NCBI GenBank assembly: GCA_039918615.1
Contig: JBDSHG010000066.1
Location: forward strand, 1 to 11,705
Reading direction: 5' to 3'
Source: FEN-1250 sp039918615
Lineage (GTDB): Bacteria; Gemmatimonadota; Gemmatimonadetes; Gemmatimonadales; Gemmatimonadaceae
Length of the DNA: 11,705 nucleotides
This document shows, one piece after another, positions 1-10,774 of the stretch. Position numbers and translations under genes: made by a program. A model generated the notes under the pieces. It searched no databases. It worked only from the letters and a program-made list of their open reading frames with translations, and had not been told where the DNA came from. Numbering within the stretch: the stretch's first letter is position 1; each line of letters opens with the position of its first letter.

Positions 1-14
1 TATATTGTTGAGAC

Positions 15-560
15 ATGGCCGAATCGCCCGTCCCACTCCTCCGCGCGCACTCGCGGCACGCGCCGTGGAACTCGCGCGGCCTCGCGGCACACGCCACCGC
101 GCTGGTCGACGCCGCAGGGATGCGTCCGACGAACGGAGCGGCGCGCGCCGAGCCGAGCGCGCGGGCCGTCCGCTTCTATGTGTCGACGGGGCTGCTCGAC
201 CATCCGGACGGCACCGGCACTGCCGCGACATACGGCTACCGCCACCTGCTGCAGCTTCTCTTCATCAAGATCCGCCAGCGCGAAGGGCTCACGCTCGAGA
301 AGATCAAGCTCGAGGTGGGTGGTCTCACGGGCGACGCCCTCGAGCGCCGCGTCGCGTCGTCGCTTGCCCCTGCACTCGGGGCTCGCGCGGATAGCGTCGT
401 GGCGGACAACGGCGCACACGATGGAGTGTGGCATCGCGTGATCGTCGCGGAAGGAATCGAGCTCCATGTGCGCGACGACTCGCCGGCATCGAGCGAGGAT
501 GCGGTGGTCGCGATGCGCGAAGCCGTGCGCGCAGCGCTGGGGCGCGCGGATATTCGATAG
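15..560 (+). CDS. MerR-family-like transcriptional regulator
   Basis: A 181-residue protein, probably a cytoplasmic DNA-binding regulator. Residues about 48-61 (SARAVRFYVSTGLL) match the second half of the MerR helix-turn-helix, where families usually read 'TIRYYxxxGLL'. A wing follows with Y73 and Y75, then a helix rich in K/R/E (about 77-110, 'LFIKIRQREGLTLEKIKLEV') like the MerR 'IxxLRExGxSLEEI' segment. The N-terminus is about 20 residues longer and more degenerate than usual, and there is no recognisable ligand-binding or cysteine metal site in the C-terminal 70 residues, so the signal is unknown. An in-frame TGA at 9-11 makes ATG 15 the first possible start; its Shine-Dalgarno match is poor. 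The stop lies 16 bp before the kinase start on the same strand, which suggests one transcript. MerR-type fold is fairly sure; the regulated genes are not known, and the kinase gene is an obvious candidate by position only. Confidence 0.8.
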   Translation: MAESPVPLLRAHSRHAPWNSRGLAAHATALVDAAGMRPTNGAARAEPSARAVRFYVSTGLLDHPDGTGTAATYGYRHLLQLLFIKIRQREGLTLEKIKLEVGGLTGDALERRVASSLAPALGARADSVVADNGAHDGVWHRVIVAEGIELHVRDDSPASSEDAVVAMREAVRAALGRADIR

Positions 561-576
561 CAAAGTGGTCGACAAT

Positions 577-3516
<2,940 letters not shown>

Positions 3517-3517
3517 G

Positions 3518-6500
3518 TCACAGCCGGTAGAACACCAGCCCGTCCGTCGCACGACGCCATCCAGCATCCATGATCCCCTCGACGTGCGCGCTCGCGCCCG
3601 CCGCCTCGCCGTTGATGTTCTCGATGCGTGGATCACGCTCCGCCCTCGCTTCCGCGGGCGTCCCTCGGCTCAGATATTCGCCGAGCAGCTTCGCGGCCTC
3701 CGTGACATCCGCGTCTGATGCGTCGGCGGCGATCGAGATGCGTCTCCCCCGCCCCTCCGAGTTCATGATGACGGTGCCGCGCCGCGTGAGCAGCAGCGCG
3801 CCCGCGCCGCGCGGGCGCACGAGCGATCCCTTCGCAATCGACTCCAGCGGCAGCGTGTACGGATTCGCCGGATCGGCGGCCGACATGATGATGATCGGCG
3901 CGTCAGCATCGAGATCGGGCTGCGCGCGCAGCCGCTCGACGGCCTCCGGCAGCGCGAACTGCGCACCGCCGAGCCCCTCGACGAAATAGCCGCGGCGCAC
4001 CTCGCCGCGATACTCGAGGCGCTTGAGCTCGCGGTAGATCGCCCGCCAACCCACCGGCGGCCGCTCGCGCCGCCACCAGTCGCGCGTGACGATCGCATAG
4101 CGGTCGAGCCACTGCCGCGCGATCTGCTCCGCGTGCTCCTCTTCGTCCGGGCGCGCGCCCCACGTCCCCGGCGTGCGCAGCAGCGACCATCGCCCCACCC
4201 ACGCGGCCTGCGGCCCGGGAATATCGGGACGGCGCCACTTCGGAAGCCGCCGTTGGCTCGGCGGGCGCGAGTAGACCGGCCGCCCCGGCGTCGCCTCGAA
4301 GCTGGCGGGGAGCCAGCGCGTAGGGTCGGGAGTGGAGTGCGCTCCAACGCCGCGCGACCGCCCGGGCACGGAGCGCGTACGTACGATCTCACGCAGCGCC
4401 TCCACCGTGTCGTTCGTGACGAGCGACGCCGCCGACAGCTCACGCAACGCATCGCGCACCGAGAGCGATGAGAACTCCGTCGCCGCCTGAATGTCCGCGA
4501 TGAACGACGCGCCGTATTTCTCCAGCGCTTCGCGCACCTTGATCGAATTCGGCGTGAGCAGCGGCTCGTCCTCCGCATCGAGCCAGATCGCCCCCTCGCC
4601 GCGCGGGAAGAAGCGCACGCTCGTGAGTGTCGGCACCGACTCGGGATCAGGCTTGCTTCCGCCCGCCCACACGATGGAGCCGCCGCTCGCGAGTTGCGCG
4701 AGCCATGCCGGGTCGTAGCGATCCATGCGCGCAGGGATGATGTCTCGCTCCCACGCGCCAGGCGCGCGCGGGAGCCCGGTCATTTGCGCGATGATCGCAC
4801 TCACGCCGCTCGCGCCGTCGAGATGCTCGCGCGGATCGAGATGCTGCCATCGCTGCAGAAAGGCCGCGAAGGTCGCGAGATCGACGGCCCGGATCTGCTT
4901 TCGCAACGCGGCGAGCGCACGGTTGCGCGCGAGCTCGACGACGCGACGCGTCGCCCACTCGGGCGCCGCGACCGCGCGACGAAAGCGTCCGCGCACGAGC
5001 TTCCCATTCTCCTCCCACTCGTCGATCCGCTTCGCGATCCACTCCGCGGGCCACGCGTAGCGCTCGCGCACCTCTTCCACCGTTACCGGCCCCGCGAGCG
5101 CGAGCCACCGCGCGAGAATCTCGCGGCGCGCGACCTTTGGCTCGAGCACGACATTCCGCATCGCGGCGGGAATCACATCCTCCGCATCTTTCTCGACGAG
5201 CGATGATGTCGCGCGCACGCGGGAGATCGTCTCGGGCGCACGCGCCGCCGCGTACCGTCCGATCGTCTCCGTCAGCACCACACGCCACTCCTCTCCAAAC
5301 GGAATCGCCAGCGCCCTTCCCGCATCGAGCAGCTCCGCCAGCGGATCGTTCGCTCCCAGCCATCCATCCGCATCCGCCACACGCGCGCGCAGCTCACTTA
5401 CCGTGAGATCCCCCGCGCGATCGAGCAGCACCGCCAGCTCGTCCGCCGTGCGCGCGCGCCGCCCCTCCGCCATTCCACGACGCTCCGCGAGCAGCTGCTC
5501 GATCGCCTCGAGCGTCCCCTCATCCGCGCCCTCCGTCCCCATCACCTCGTCGAGCAGCCCGCGATCGATCGACAGCAGCGCCGCCTGCCGCTCCGCGCGC
5601 GGCGTGTCGTCGCCATAGAGCCAGTCCATCACGAAGCCGAACTGCAGACTCGCCGCGAACGGTGACGCGCGCTCCGTCTCCACCGTTCGAATCGCGATGC
5701 GCCCCGCACCAATCGAATCGAGCACGTCCTTCAGCGCCGCCATGTCGAACGCATCCTGCAACACCTCACGGTACGTCTCGACGAGAATCGGGAAGCTCGG
5801 AAAGCGCCGCACCGCGTCGAGCAGATCGAGCGCCTTGAGCCGCTGCAGCCACAGCGGCATCCGCCGCTTCGGCGATCCGCGCGGCAGCAAGAGCGCGCGC
5901 GCCGCATTCATCCTGAAGCGCGCCCCGAACAGCGACGTGGTGCCCACCTCGCCCATCACCCGCCTCTCCGCCTCCTCCGAGGAGAGATGCATCAGCGCCG
6001 ACAGCGGTGCCGTGCCGTCGAGGTTCGGCAGCCGCAGCATGATCCCGTCGTCGGTCGTCTGTACCTGCACCTCCATCCCCGGCAACGCCTCGCGCACGCG
6101 CTGCGCGAGCGCCATCCCCCACGGCGCATTCACCCGCCCGCCGAACACCGAGTGCAGGATGATGCGGAGTGCGCCCATCTCGTCGCGGAACTGCTCGACC
6201 ACGAGGGTTCGGTCGTCGGGCACCACACCCGTCGATGCACGCTGTTCCGCGATGTACGAGCGCAGCGACTGCGCACACGCCGCGTCCACACCATAGCGCG
6301 CCTCGAGTCCCGCATTCACCGAATCGTCATCGATGTCCACCGCGGCGAGCTGACGCCGCAGCTCGCCCACGCGACGACTCAGCGGCACACTCCGCGTCGA
6401 GAACTCGCCGTGCCAGAACGGCATCCGCGCCGGCGCGCCAGGCGCCGGTGTCACGATCACGCGATCGTGCTCGATCGCCCCGATCCGCCACGTCGCCGAG

Positions 6501-8137
6501 CCGAGCTGAAAGACATCGCCCACGCGTGACTCGTGCACGAACTCCTCGTCGAGCTCACCCAGCCGCGTGCGGTCCGCGAGGTTCACGGTGTACAACCCGC
6601 GATCCGGAATCGTCCCGCCTGAGATCACCGCCATCATCCGCGACGCGCGCGTCCCCGCCAGACGGTCGTTCACGCGGTCCCACGTCATCCTCGGCTCCAG
6701 CTCCGCCGCGAGCTCCGATGAATACTTCCCTGACAGCATCGACAGCACCTCGTCGAATACCGTGCGCGTGAGCCGGTGGTACGGATACGCGCGACGCACG
6801 AGCGCGAACGCATCTCCGGCCGTCCAGTCGTCGACACTCACCATCGCGACGATGCTCTGCGCCAGCACGTCGAGCGAATTCTGGATCGCGCGTGTCGGCT
6901 CGACGTCGCCTGCGCGCATCGCCTCGACAATGGCCGCGCTCTCGACGAGATCATCGCGAAACGTCGGGATCACGACGCCCTTGCTCACGGCGCCGAGATT
7001 GTGCCCCGCACGCCCCACACGCTGCAGCCCCGCACTCACGCGCTTGGGACTCTGCAGCTGGATCACGAGATCCACCGACCCGATGTCGATCCCGAGCTCC
7101 AGCGAGCTCGTGGAAATGAGCGCAGGCAGCTCCCCTGCCTTGAGCGCGCGCTCCAGTTCGAGCCTGCGCTCGCGCGCGAGTGAGCCATGATACGGCCGCG
7201 CGATCTGCTCCTCCGCCAGCGCATTCACCCGCGCCGCGATCCGCTCCGCCTGCGCACGGTTATTCACGAACACCAGCGTCGTTCGCGACTGCCGGATGTA
7301 CTTGAGCACGAGTTCCGCCACCGCGGGCCACACACTCCCACTCACTTCGCCGAGATCCGGCACGGGCGACACGACGCTCAGCTCCATCATCTTCACGAGC
7401 CCGCAGTCGACTATGGTTACCGGACGAAAGTCGGCGGTGACCCCGCCAGCGTCCTCCTGCTTCATCCCCCCGAGAAAGTGCGCTACCTCCTCGAGCGGCC
7501 GCTGCGTCGCCGAGAGTCCGATGCGCTGCACGGGCGTCTCCACCAGCATCTCGAGTCTCTCGAGCGTCAGCGCGAGATGCACTCCGCGCTTCGTCCCCGC
7601 AACCGCATGGATCTCATCGAGGATAACCGCCCGCGCCGTGCCGAACATCCCGCGCCCCTTCACGCTCGTCAGCAGAATGTTCAGCGACTCCGGCGTCGTA
7701 ATGAGAATGTGCGGCGCCTTCCGCAGCATCCGCGCACGCGCAGCCGCCGGCGTATCCCCTGTGCGCACGCCGATCCGGATTTCCGGAAACTCTTTCCCCT
7801 CCGCCTCGAACCGCGCGCGCAGCTCCGCCAGCGGCTGCTCGAGATTCCGCTGCACGTCATTGCCGAGCGCTTTGAGCGGCGAGATGTAGAGAATCTGCAC
7901 GGCATTCGGCAGCGGCGACTCGAGTCCGCGCACGATCAGCTGGTCCAGCTCCCACATGAACGCCGCGAGCGTCTTTCCAGTCCCCGTCGGCGCGAGGATC
8001 AGCGTATGCTCGCCACTCGCAATCGCCGGCCACCCCAGCCGCTGCGGCTCACTCGGCGCCCCGAACCGTTCGGCGAACCATTCCCGAACGATTGGATGAA
8101 ACGAAGCGAGCGGACCTTTCGATGAGCGGCGCGGCAT
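3518..8137 (-). CDS. lhr: Large ATP-dependent helicase Lhr
   Basis: A 1539-residue superfamily 2 helicase, near the length of E. coli Lhr (about 1538), so it looks full-length. Lhr proteins are 3'-to-5' translocating DNA/RNA-DNA helicases linked to DNA repair. RecA domain 1 shows Q32, Walker A APTGTGKT (K55), TPESL, DEIH at 174-177 in the Lhr-typical 'LDEIHAVAGTKRG', and SAT at 209-211. RecA domain 2 shows 'TLVFVNNRAQAERI', 'HGSLARERR', 'STSSLELGIDIGSVDLVI' and motif VI QRVGRAGH (372-379). After the core (to about 860) comes the long C-terminal region with winged-helix-like segments, for example about 1010-1045 ('VTVEEVRERYAWPAEW'), as in the AlkZ-related Lhr-CTD of the long bacterial form. 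Start ATG at 8135-8137 gives a normal N-terminus; no good Shine-Dalgarno is visible, and translation could be coupled to the PLD gene ending 26 bp upstream. The 3' end abuts the kinase stop. Identity is secure; the CTD activity is inferred from family knowledge. Confidence 0.97.
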   Translation of the reverse strand: MPRRSSKGPLASFHPIVREWFAERFGAPSEPQRLGWPAIASGEHTLILAPTGTGKTLAAFMWELDQLIVRGLESPLPNAVQILYISPLKALGNDVQRNLEQPLAELRARFEAEGKEFPEIRIGVRTGDTPAAARARMLRKAPHILITTPESLNILLTSVKGRGMFGTARAVILDEIHAVAGTKRGVHLALTLERLEMLVETPVQRIGLSATQRPLEEVAHFLGGMKQEDAGGVTADFRPVTIVDCGLVKMMELSVVSPVPDLGEVSGSVWPAVAELVLKYIRQSRTTLVFVNNRAQAERIAARVNALAEEQIARPYHGSLARERRLELERALKAGELPALISTSSLELGIDIGSVDLVIQLQSPKRVSAGLQRVGRAGHNLGAVSKGVVIPTFRDDLVESAAIVEAMRAGDVEPTRAIQNSLDVLAQSIVAMVSVDDWTAGDAFALVRRAYPYHRLTRTVFDEVLSMLSGKYSSELAAELEPRMTWDRVNDRLAGTRASRMMAVISGGTIPDRGLYTVNLADRTRLGELDEEFVHESRVGDVFQLGSATWRIGAIEHDRVIVTPAPGAPARMPFWHGEFSTRSVPLSRRVGELRRQLAAVDIDDDSVNAGLEARYGVDAACAQSLRSYIAEQRASTGVVPDDRTLVVEQFRDEMGALRIILHSVFGGRVNAPWGMALAQRVREALPGMEVQVQTTDDGIMLRLPNLDGTAPLSALMHLSSEEAERRVMGEVGTTSLFGARFRMNAARALLLPRGSPKRRMPLWLQRLKALDLLDAVRRFPSFPILVETYREVLQDAFDMAALKDVLDSIGAGRIAIRTVETERASPFAASLQFGFVMDWLYGDDTPRAERQAALLSIDRGLLDEVMGTEGADEGTLEAIEQLLAERRGMAEGRRARTADELAVLLDRAGDLTVSELRARVADADGWLGANDPLAELLDAGRALAIPFGEEWRVVLTETIGRYAAARAPETISRVRATSSLVEKDAEDVIPAAMRNVVLEPKVARREILARWLALAGPVTVEEVRERYAWPAEWIAKRIDEWEENGKLVRGRFRRAVAAPEWATRRVVELARNRALAALRKQIRAVDLATFAAFLQRWQHLDPREHLDGASGVSAIIAQMTGLPRAPGAWERDIIPARMDRYDPAWLAQLASGGSIVWAGGSKPDPESVPTLTSVRFFPRGEGAIWLDAEDEPLLTPNSIKVREALEKYGASFIADIQAATEFSSLSVRDALRELSAASLVTNDTVEALREIVRTRSVPGRSRGVGAHSTPDPTRWLPASFEATPGRPVYSRPPSQRRLPKWRRPDIPGPQAAWVGRWSLLRTPGTWGARPDEEEHAEQIARQWLDRYAIVTRDWWRRERPPVGWRAIYRELKRLEYRGEVRRGYFVEGLGGAQFALPEAVERLRAQPDLDADAPIIIMSAADPANPYTLPLESIAKGSLVRPRGAGALLLTRRGTVIMNSEGRGRRISIAADASDADVTEAAKLLGEYLSRGTPAEARAERDPRIENINGEAAGASAHVEGIMDAGWRRATDGLVFYRL

Positions 8138-8163
8138 GAGCGAAAGTTACGCCGCGCCGGAGT

Positions 8164-9510
8164 CTACAGCAGCCGCGCCATCGCGGATGAACCGAGCTCG
8201 CACATCCGTTGCCATAGCCCGCGCTTCTCGAACTCGGCGATCGTGATCTCCTTCGAATACTTCAGATCATTCAGAAAAACGGAGTCGAGGACCGCCGCCG
8301 TCGGTGCATCGAGGACGTTGAGATTCGCTTCGTTATTGAAGACCATCGACCGGTTGTCGAAGTTCATCGAGCCGATGCTGGACCAGAGCCCGTCCGCCAC
8401 GAGCGTCTTCGCATGCATCATCGTCGGCGCGAACTCCCAGATGCGCACGCCGCCTTTCAGGAGGTCACTGTACTGCTTGCGCCCCGCGTACCGGGTGATC
8501 TTGACGTCCGTTGCGGTACCGACGGTCAGGATTCTGACATCGACGCCGCGTTTGGCGGCCCCAATGAGCAACTGCTTGAAATCGTAGTTCGGCACGAAAT
8601 ACGAGTTCGCGATGTACAACCGCTTCCTCGCGCCTGCGATACTGAGTGCGAGAAAACGCTCGGCAGGCGTACTCCCGATATTGGGCTGTGCGTCGAGCAG
8701 CCCCGCAGTGGCGGCCGGCTCGTCCTTTAGCGGCTCTTTCGGAAAATACTTCTCACCCGTCAGCAGCGTCCCGGTGGCCTCCACCCATCCGTCCGCAAAC
8801 GTAGACTGCAGCCGCGACACGGCGGGTCCGGTGAAGCGCACGTCCGTGTCGCGCCACTGGTCCTTCGTGTGCCCGTTGCCAAACCACTTGTCGGCGATTC
8901 CAAAACCTCCGGTGAATCCGATGCGGCCATCGATCACGATCACACGGACGTGCGAGCGGTTTTGCAACTTCTGCAGGTCGTACCAGTGCGCCGGACGGAA
9001 AACCGCGGTTTGCACACCGGCCGCCTTCAGCTGGTCCACGTACTCCTTTTTCATCTTCTGCCCGCCGAACGCGTCGGTGAGCATATGAATCGTGACACCG
9101 TGTTGCGCCCGCTCCCGAAGGATCGCCGAGAGCGTGTCCGCCATCCTACCGGGCTCGAAGTAGTACATCTGCAGCGTGATCGTCTCCTTCGCGTTGCGCA
9201 GCTCCTTCCAGATCGCGGGGTACGTCTGCTCCCCATTCAGCAACACCGTGACGTGGTTCCCGTCGGTGAGGTGCGTGCCCGTGAACATCTCCATCGTGCG
9301 CACGAACAGCGAGTCGCCGACCGGCGGAGCCGCACGACCAACTCCCTGCAACCGCGACAGATGCGCGCCGTGCAGCGTAAACTCCATCCCGATGATCGTG
9401 AATACGATCAGCATGAGAGCGCCTGCCGTGAGCGTCACCTTCTCGAGCAGGGAACGCTTCGAGTCGCTCCCGGGATTGGTCGACTTCGAGCGGCTGGTAG
9501 TCTTTTTCAT
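8164..9510 (-). CDS. Membrane-anchored phospholipase D-family protein (cardiolipin synthase-like)
   Basis: A 448-residue protein (from ATG 9508-9510) with two PLD phosphodiesterase motifs, the arrangement of bacterial cardiolipin synthases, which join phospholipids through a phosphatidyl-histidine intermediate at the membrane. A basic N-terminus (MKKTTSRSKS) leads into one hydrophobic helix (about 25-45). The first motif is HVRVIVID, H187-x-R189-x4-D194, with arginine where the canonical HxKx4D has lysine; it is followed by 'GRIGFTGGFGIADKW', typical of Cls. The second is HAKTLVAD, H366-x-K368-x4-D373, canonical, followed by 'SIGSMNFDNRS'. Start choice is uncertain: ATG 9510 gives the most natural N-terminus but has no Shine-Dalgarno; GTG 9552 lies just after an AGGGGG-rich stretch; GTG 9594 has GAGGGAAAG before it. 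The extra 28 residues from 9594 look non-coding in character. It precedes lhr by 26 bp on the same strand. A PLD-type nuclease or other transphosphatidylase remains possible. Confidence 0.92.
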   Translation of the reverse strand: MKKTTSRSKSTNPGSDSKRSLLEKVTLTAGALMLIVFTIIGMEFTLHGAHLSRLQGVGRAAPPVGDSLFVRTMEMFTGTHLTDGNHVTVLLNGEQTYPAIWKELRNAKETITLQMYYFEPGRMADTLSAILRERAQHGVTIHMLTDAFGGQKMKKEYVDQLKAAGVQTAVFRPAHWYDLQKLQNRSHVRVIVIDGRIGFTGGFGIADKWFGNGHTKDQWRDTDVRFTGPAVSRLQSTFADGWVEATGTLLTGEKYFPKEPLKDEPAATAGLLDAQPNIGSTPAERFLALSIAGARKRLYIANSYFVPNYDFKQLLIGAAKRGVDVRILTVGTATDVKITRYAGRKQYSDLLKGGVRIWEFAPTMMHAKTLVADGLWSSIGSMNFDNRSMVFNNEANLNVLDAPTAAVLDSVFLNDLKYSKEITIAEFEKRGLWQRMCELGSSAMARLL

Positions 9511-9605
9511 GGTCCGGTGCACATGCAAGGCTGACGCCGCTGTCGCAGTCACCTTCCCCCCCCTCGCCTTGCTCACCCCGCATCGCGCGTCCACCTTTCC
9601 CTCAC
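9511..9605. promoter_or_regulatory. Divergent intergenic region between the PLD gene and the replication-initiator gene
   Basis: These 95 bp separate the preferred start of the minus-strand PLD gene from the plus-strand initiator gene, so they should hold both promoters if ATG 9510 is right. I see no convincing -35/-10 pair on either strand. The stretch contains a C8 tract (9556-9563) and two in-frame GTG codons for the PLD gene (9594 and 9552), each with purine-rich sequence before it. If GTG 9594 is used, only 11 bp remain between the two genes and the promoters must lie inside coding sequence. Assignment as a promoter region is positional only. Confidence 0.4.
9556..9563 (-). repeat. G8 homopolymer tract upstream of or within the PLD gene 5' end
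   Basis: Eight consecutive C on the plus strand, read as G8 on the coding strand of the PLD gene. It spans codons 11-13 if translation starts at GTG 9594, or forms an over-long Shine-Dalgarno just before GTG 9552, or lies in the untranslated leader if ATG 9510 is used. Tracts of this length are slippage-prone in bacteria, but there is no direct evidence of length variation here. Confidence 0.9.
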
Positions 9606-10460
9606 ATGGTTCTCGCCTCGCGACGCCGAACGGCTGCGCGGACGATCGCGCTCGACCGGTCGCTCGAAACGCTTCCGATCTTTCGGCTCAGTGATTCCGC
9701 GGACGACTCGGCGATCACTTTTCTACCGCCCGCGGGCGGTAGATGGCGCGTCCTCCCAAGCCCCGGCGATCGCCTCCCAGGCACCTTCGACCAGGACGTC
9801 TACGTCGAGCTCTGGCGCCGCTACGAAGAGGCCGGATCGCCCGCCGACGGAATCATCACCTTCACGCTCCATGCGTTCCTGCGCTCCATCGGACGACGCG
9901 TCGACGGACGCACCTACGAGCAGCTCCGCTCCGCCCTCGCACGCCTCGAGCACACGACGCTCGAGTCGCAGCAGGCCTACTACAATGGAGCCCTCCATAC
10001 CGTCGTCGACGCACGCTTCAGCATTCTCACGAACGTCGTCATCGAGCGGCGCCGCTTCGCCGACCGCGACCAGCTGGGCCTCTTCTCCGCATTTCCAGCG
10101 TCCGAGCCCGGCGAGGCCCATGTCACGATGTCCCCCGTCGCCCGAGCGAACATCGCCGCCGGACATACGGTGCTCCTCTGCGCCGCGCAGTACATGGCGC
10201 TTTCGTCTCCCGTGGCGCGCCGGCTCTATCGGCTCTTCGAAGTCGCGCACGAGGAAGGATCGGAACCCTGGCGCGTGACTCTGGCCCACCTGGCCGAGCA
10301 GCTTCCCCTGGCGCAGCGTTATCCATCGCACCTCCAGCGCGTCTTGCAACCAGCGCACGAAATGTTGATTGCGGCCGGCCTCTTGCGCGAAGTGACCGTG
10401 CAGCAACAGATGCGTGAGTGGTATGTTGAATACACGCTCGTCGACCGGACTCATACGTAG
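9606..10460 (+). CDS. Plasmid-type replication initiator protein (RPA/RepA-like)
   Basis: A 284-residue protein resembling the replication initiator protein A family (RPA), winged-helix proteins that bind iterons and start plasmid replication. Family-like segments in order: 'LPIFRLSD' (23-30, usually 'PFFSLSKxKR'), 'FDQDVYVELWRRYEEAG' (61-77, usually 'IWDADVLIW'), a first winged helix 'ITFTLHAFLRSIGRRVDGRTYEQLRSALARLEHTTLES' (about 84-121), and a second, 'VARRLYRLFEVAHEEGSEPWRVTLAHLAEQLPL', with 'LQPAHEMLIAAGLLREV' near the end. Start ATG 9606 has no clear Shine-Dalgarno, but the homology from residue 23 leaves no later start that would keep it. No iteron array, parA/parB or transfer gene is visible nearby and the neighbours are chromosomal in character, so it may be a domesticated initiator acting as a DNA-binding regulator, or mark a former plasmid integration or a secondary replicon. 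A perfect palindrome lies within codons 39-46. Family call is from motif resemblance alone. Confidence 0.75.
   Translation: MVLASRRRTAARTIALDRSLETLPIFRLSDSADDSAITFLPPAGGRWRVLPSPGDRLPGTFDQDVYVELWRRYEEAGSPADGIITFTLHAFLRSIGRRVDGRTYEQLRSALARLEHTTLESQQAYYNGALHTVVDARFSILTNVVIERRRFADRDQLGLFSAFPASEPGEAHVTMSPVARANIAAGHTVLLCAAQYMALSSPVARRLYRLFEVAHEEGSEPWRVTLAHLAEQLPLAQRYPSHLQRVLQPAHEMLIAAGLLREVTVQQQMREWYVEYTLVDRTHT
9722..9743. repeat. Perfect 22-bp palindrome inside the replication-initiator gene
   Basis: The half-site TCTACCGCCCG at 9722-9732 is followed directly by its exact reverse complement at 9733-9743, with no spacer; the next pair (T9721, T9744) breaks the symmetry. It lies in the initiator gene and encodes the end of F39 through R46, using CTA for leucine and AGA for arginine at the outer arms, both uncommon codons in DNA of this composition. 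It could be a DNA-binding site for a dimeric protein, possibly the initiator itself, or a hairpin in the mRNA. I found no second full copy in the window. Confidence 0.85.
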
Positions 10461-10505
10461 CGCGAGCAGAGTTATTGCGGTGCCGGAGTTCCTAAACCCT
10501 ACCTC

Positions 10506-10509
10506 GGAG
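10506..10509 (+). promoter_or_regulatory. Ribosome binding site that sets the start of the 64-residue gene
   Basis: GGAG ends eight bases before ATG 10518. This favours the ATG over the in-frame GTG at 10509, which overlaps the site. Confidence 0.65.
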
Positions 10510-10517
10510 TGCTCGTC

Positions 10518-10712
10518 ATGGCGACAAAGCTCGAAAAAACCTTGAAGCGTGAGATCGACATCGATGGTGCGGCCTACATGGTCGCGATCTCCCCCGAGGG
10601 AGTGAAGCTCACCCAGAAAGGCTTCCGCAAAGGTCCCGAGCTCACCTGGAAGCAGATTCTCGTGAGCGGCGGTGGCGCGACGCAGACCGGAAGCGAAGGC
10701 GGCGGAGAGTAA
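10518..10712 (+). CDS. Small conserved-looking protein of unknown function (64 aa)
   Basis: A 64-residue, charged, soluble protein: a basic start (MATKLEKTLKREI), then 'IDIDGAAYMVAISPEGVKLTQKGFRKGPELTWKQIL', then a low-complexity glycine/serine tail with an acidic end. The middle reads like a small antiparallel beta domain (alternating hydrophobic strands with an 'SPEGVKLTxKGxRKGxEL' turn). I recall similar short hypotheticals in environmental bacteria but cannot name a family or function. ATG 10518 is supported by GGAG at 10506-10509. It lies 57 bp after the initiator gene and 94 bp before the peptidase gene on the same strand. No membrane segment, signal peptide, cysteine or metal site is visible. 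It is a real gene by Shine-Dalgarno, codon composition and protein-like pattern. Confidence 0.8.
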   Translation: MATKLEKTLKREIDIDGAAYMVAISPEGVKLTQKGFRKGPELTWKQILVSGGGATQTGSEGGGE

Positions 10713-10728
10713 GCTCTGCCGCGTTATG

Positions 10729-10762
10729 CGCGCGAGTGAGATGGGAACTATCCTCTCGCGCG
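10729..10762 (+). terminator. GC-rich hairpin after the small gene, possible terminator or attenuator
   Basis: CGCGCGAG at 10729-10736 pairs exactly with CTCGCGCG at 10755-10762, leaving an 18-base loop. It starts 17 bases after the TAA of the 64-residue gene. No run of T follows, so it is not a classical intrinsic terminator; it could be a factor-dependent or RNA-stability element, or simple GC-rich coincidence. Confidence 0.4.
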
Positions 10763-10774
10763 ATCAGTATTTCA

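Noticed and set aside
466..576. Upstream extension of the kinase reading frame by 37 codons
   Set aside because: It overlaps the regulator gene in another frame and reads as Arg/Cys/Trp-rich noise; kinase homology begins after ATG 577.
7187..8125. 312-codon open frame on the plus strand opposite the N-terminal part of lhr
   Set aside because: Extremely rich in R, H and P with no domain pattern; shadow of the conserved helicase motifs on the other strand.
9511..9594. Extension of the PLD gene to GTG 9594 as the primary start
   Set aside because: The purine-rich GAGGG before it is attractive, but the added residues look non-coding and would leave only 11 bp to the divergent gene; kept as an alternative.
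9743..10417. 224-codon plus-strand frame starting with ATG immediately after the palindrome
   Set aside because: The position next to the palindrome was tempting, but the translation is mostly Arg/Pro/His/Ala and the alternative frame matches replication-initiator motifs throughout.
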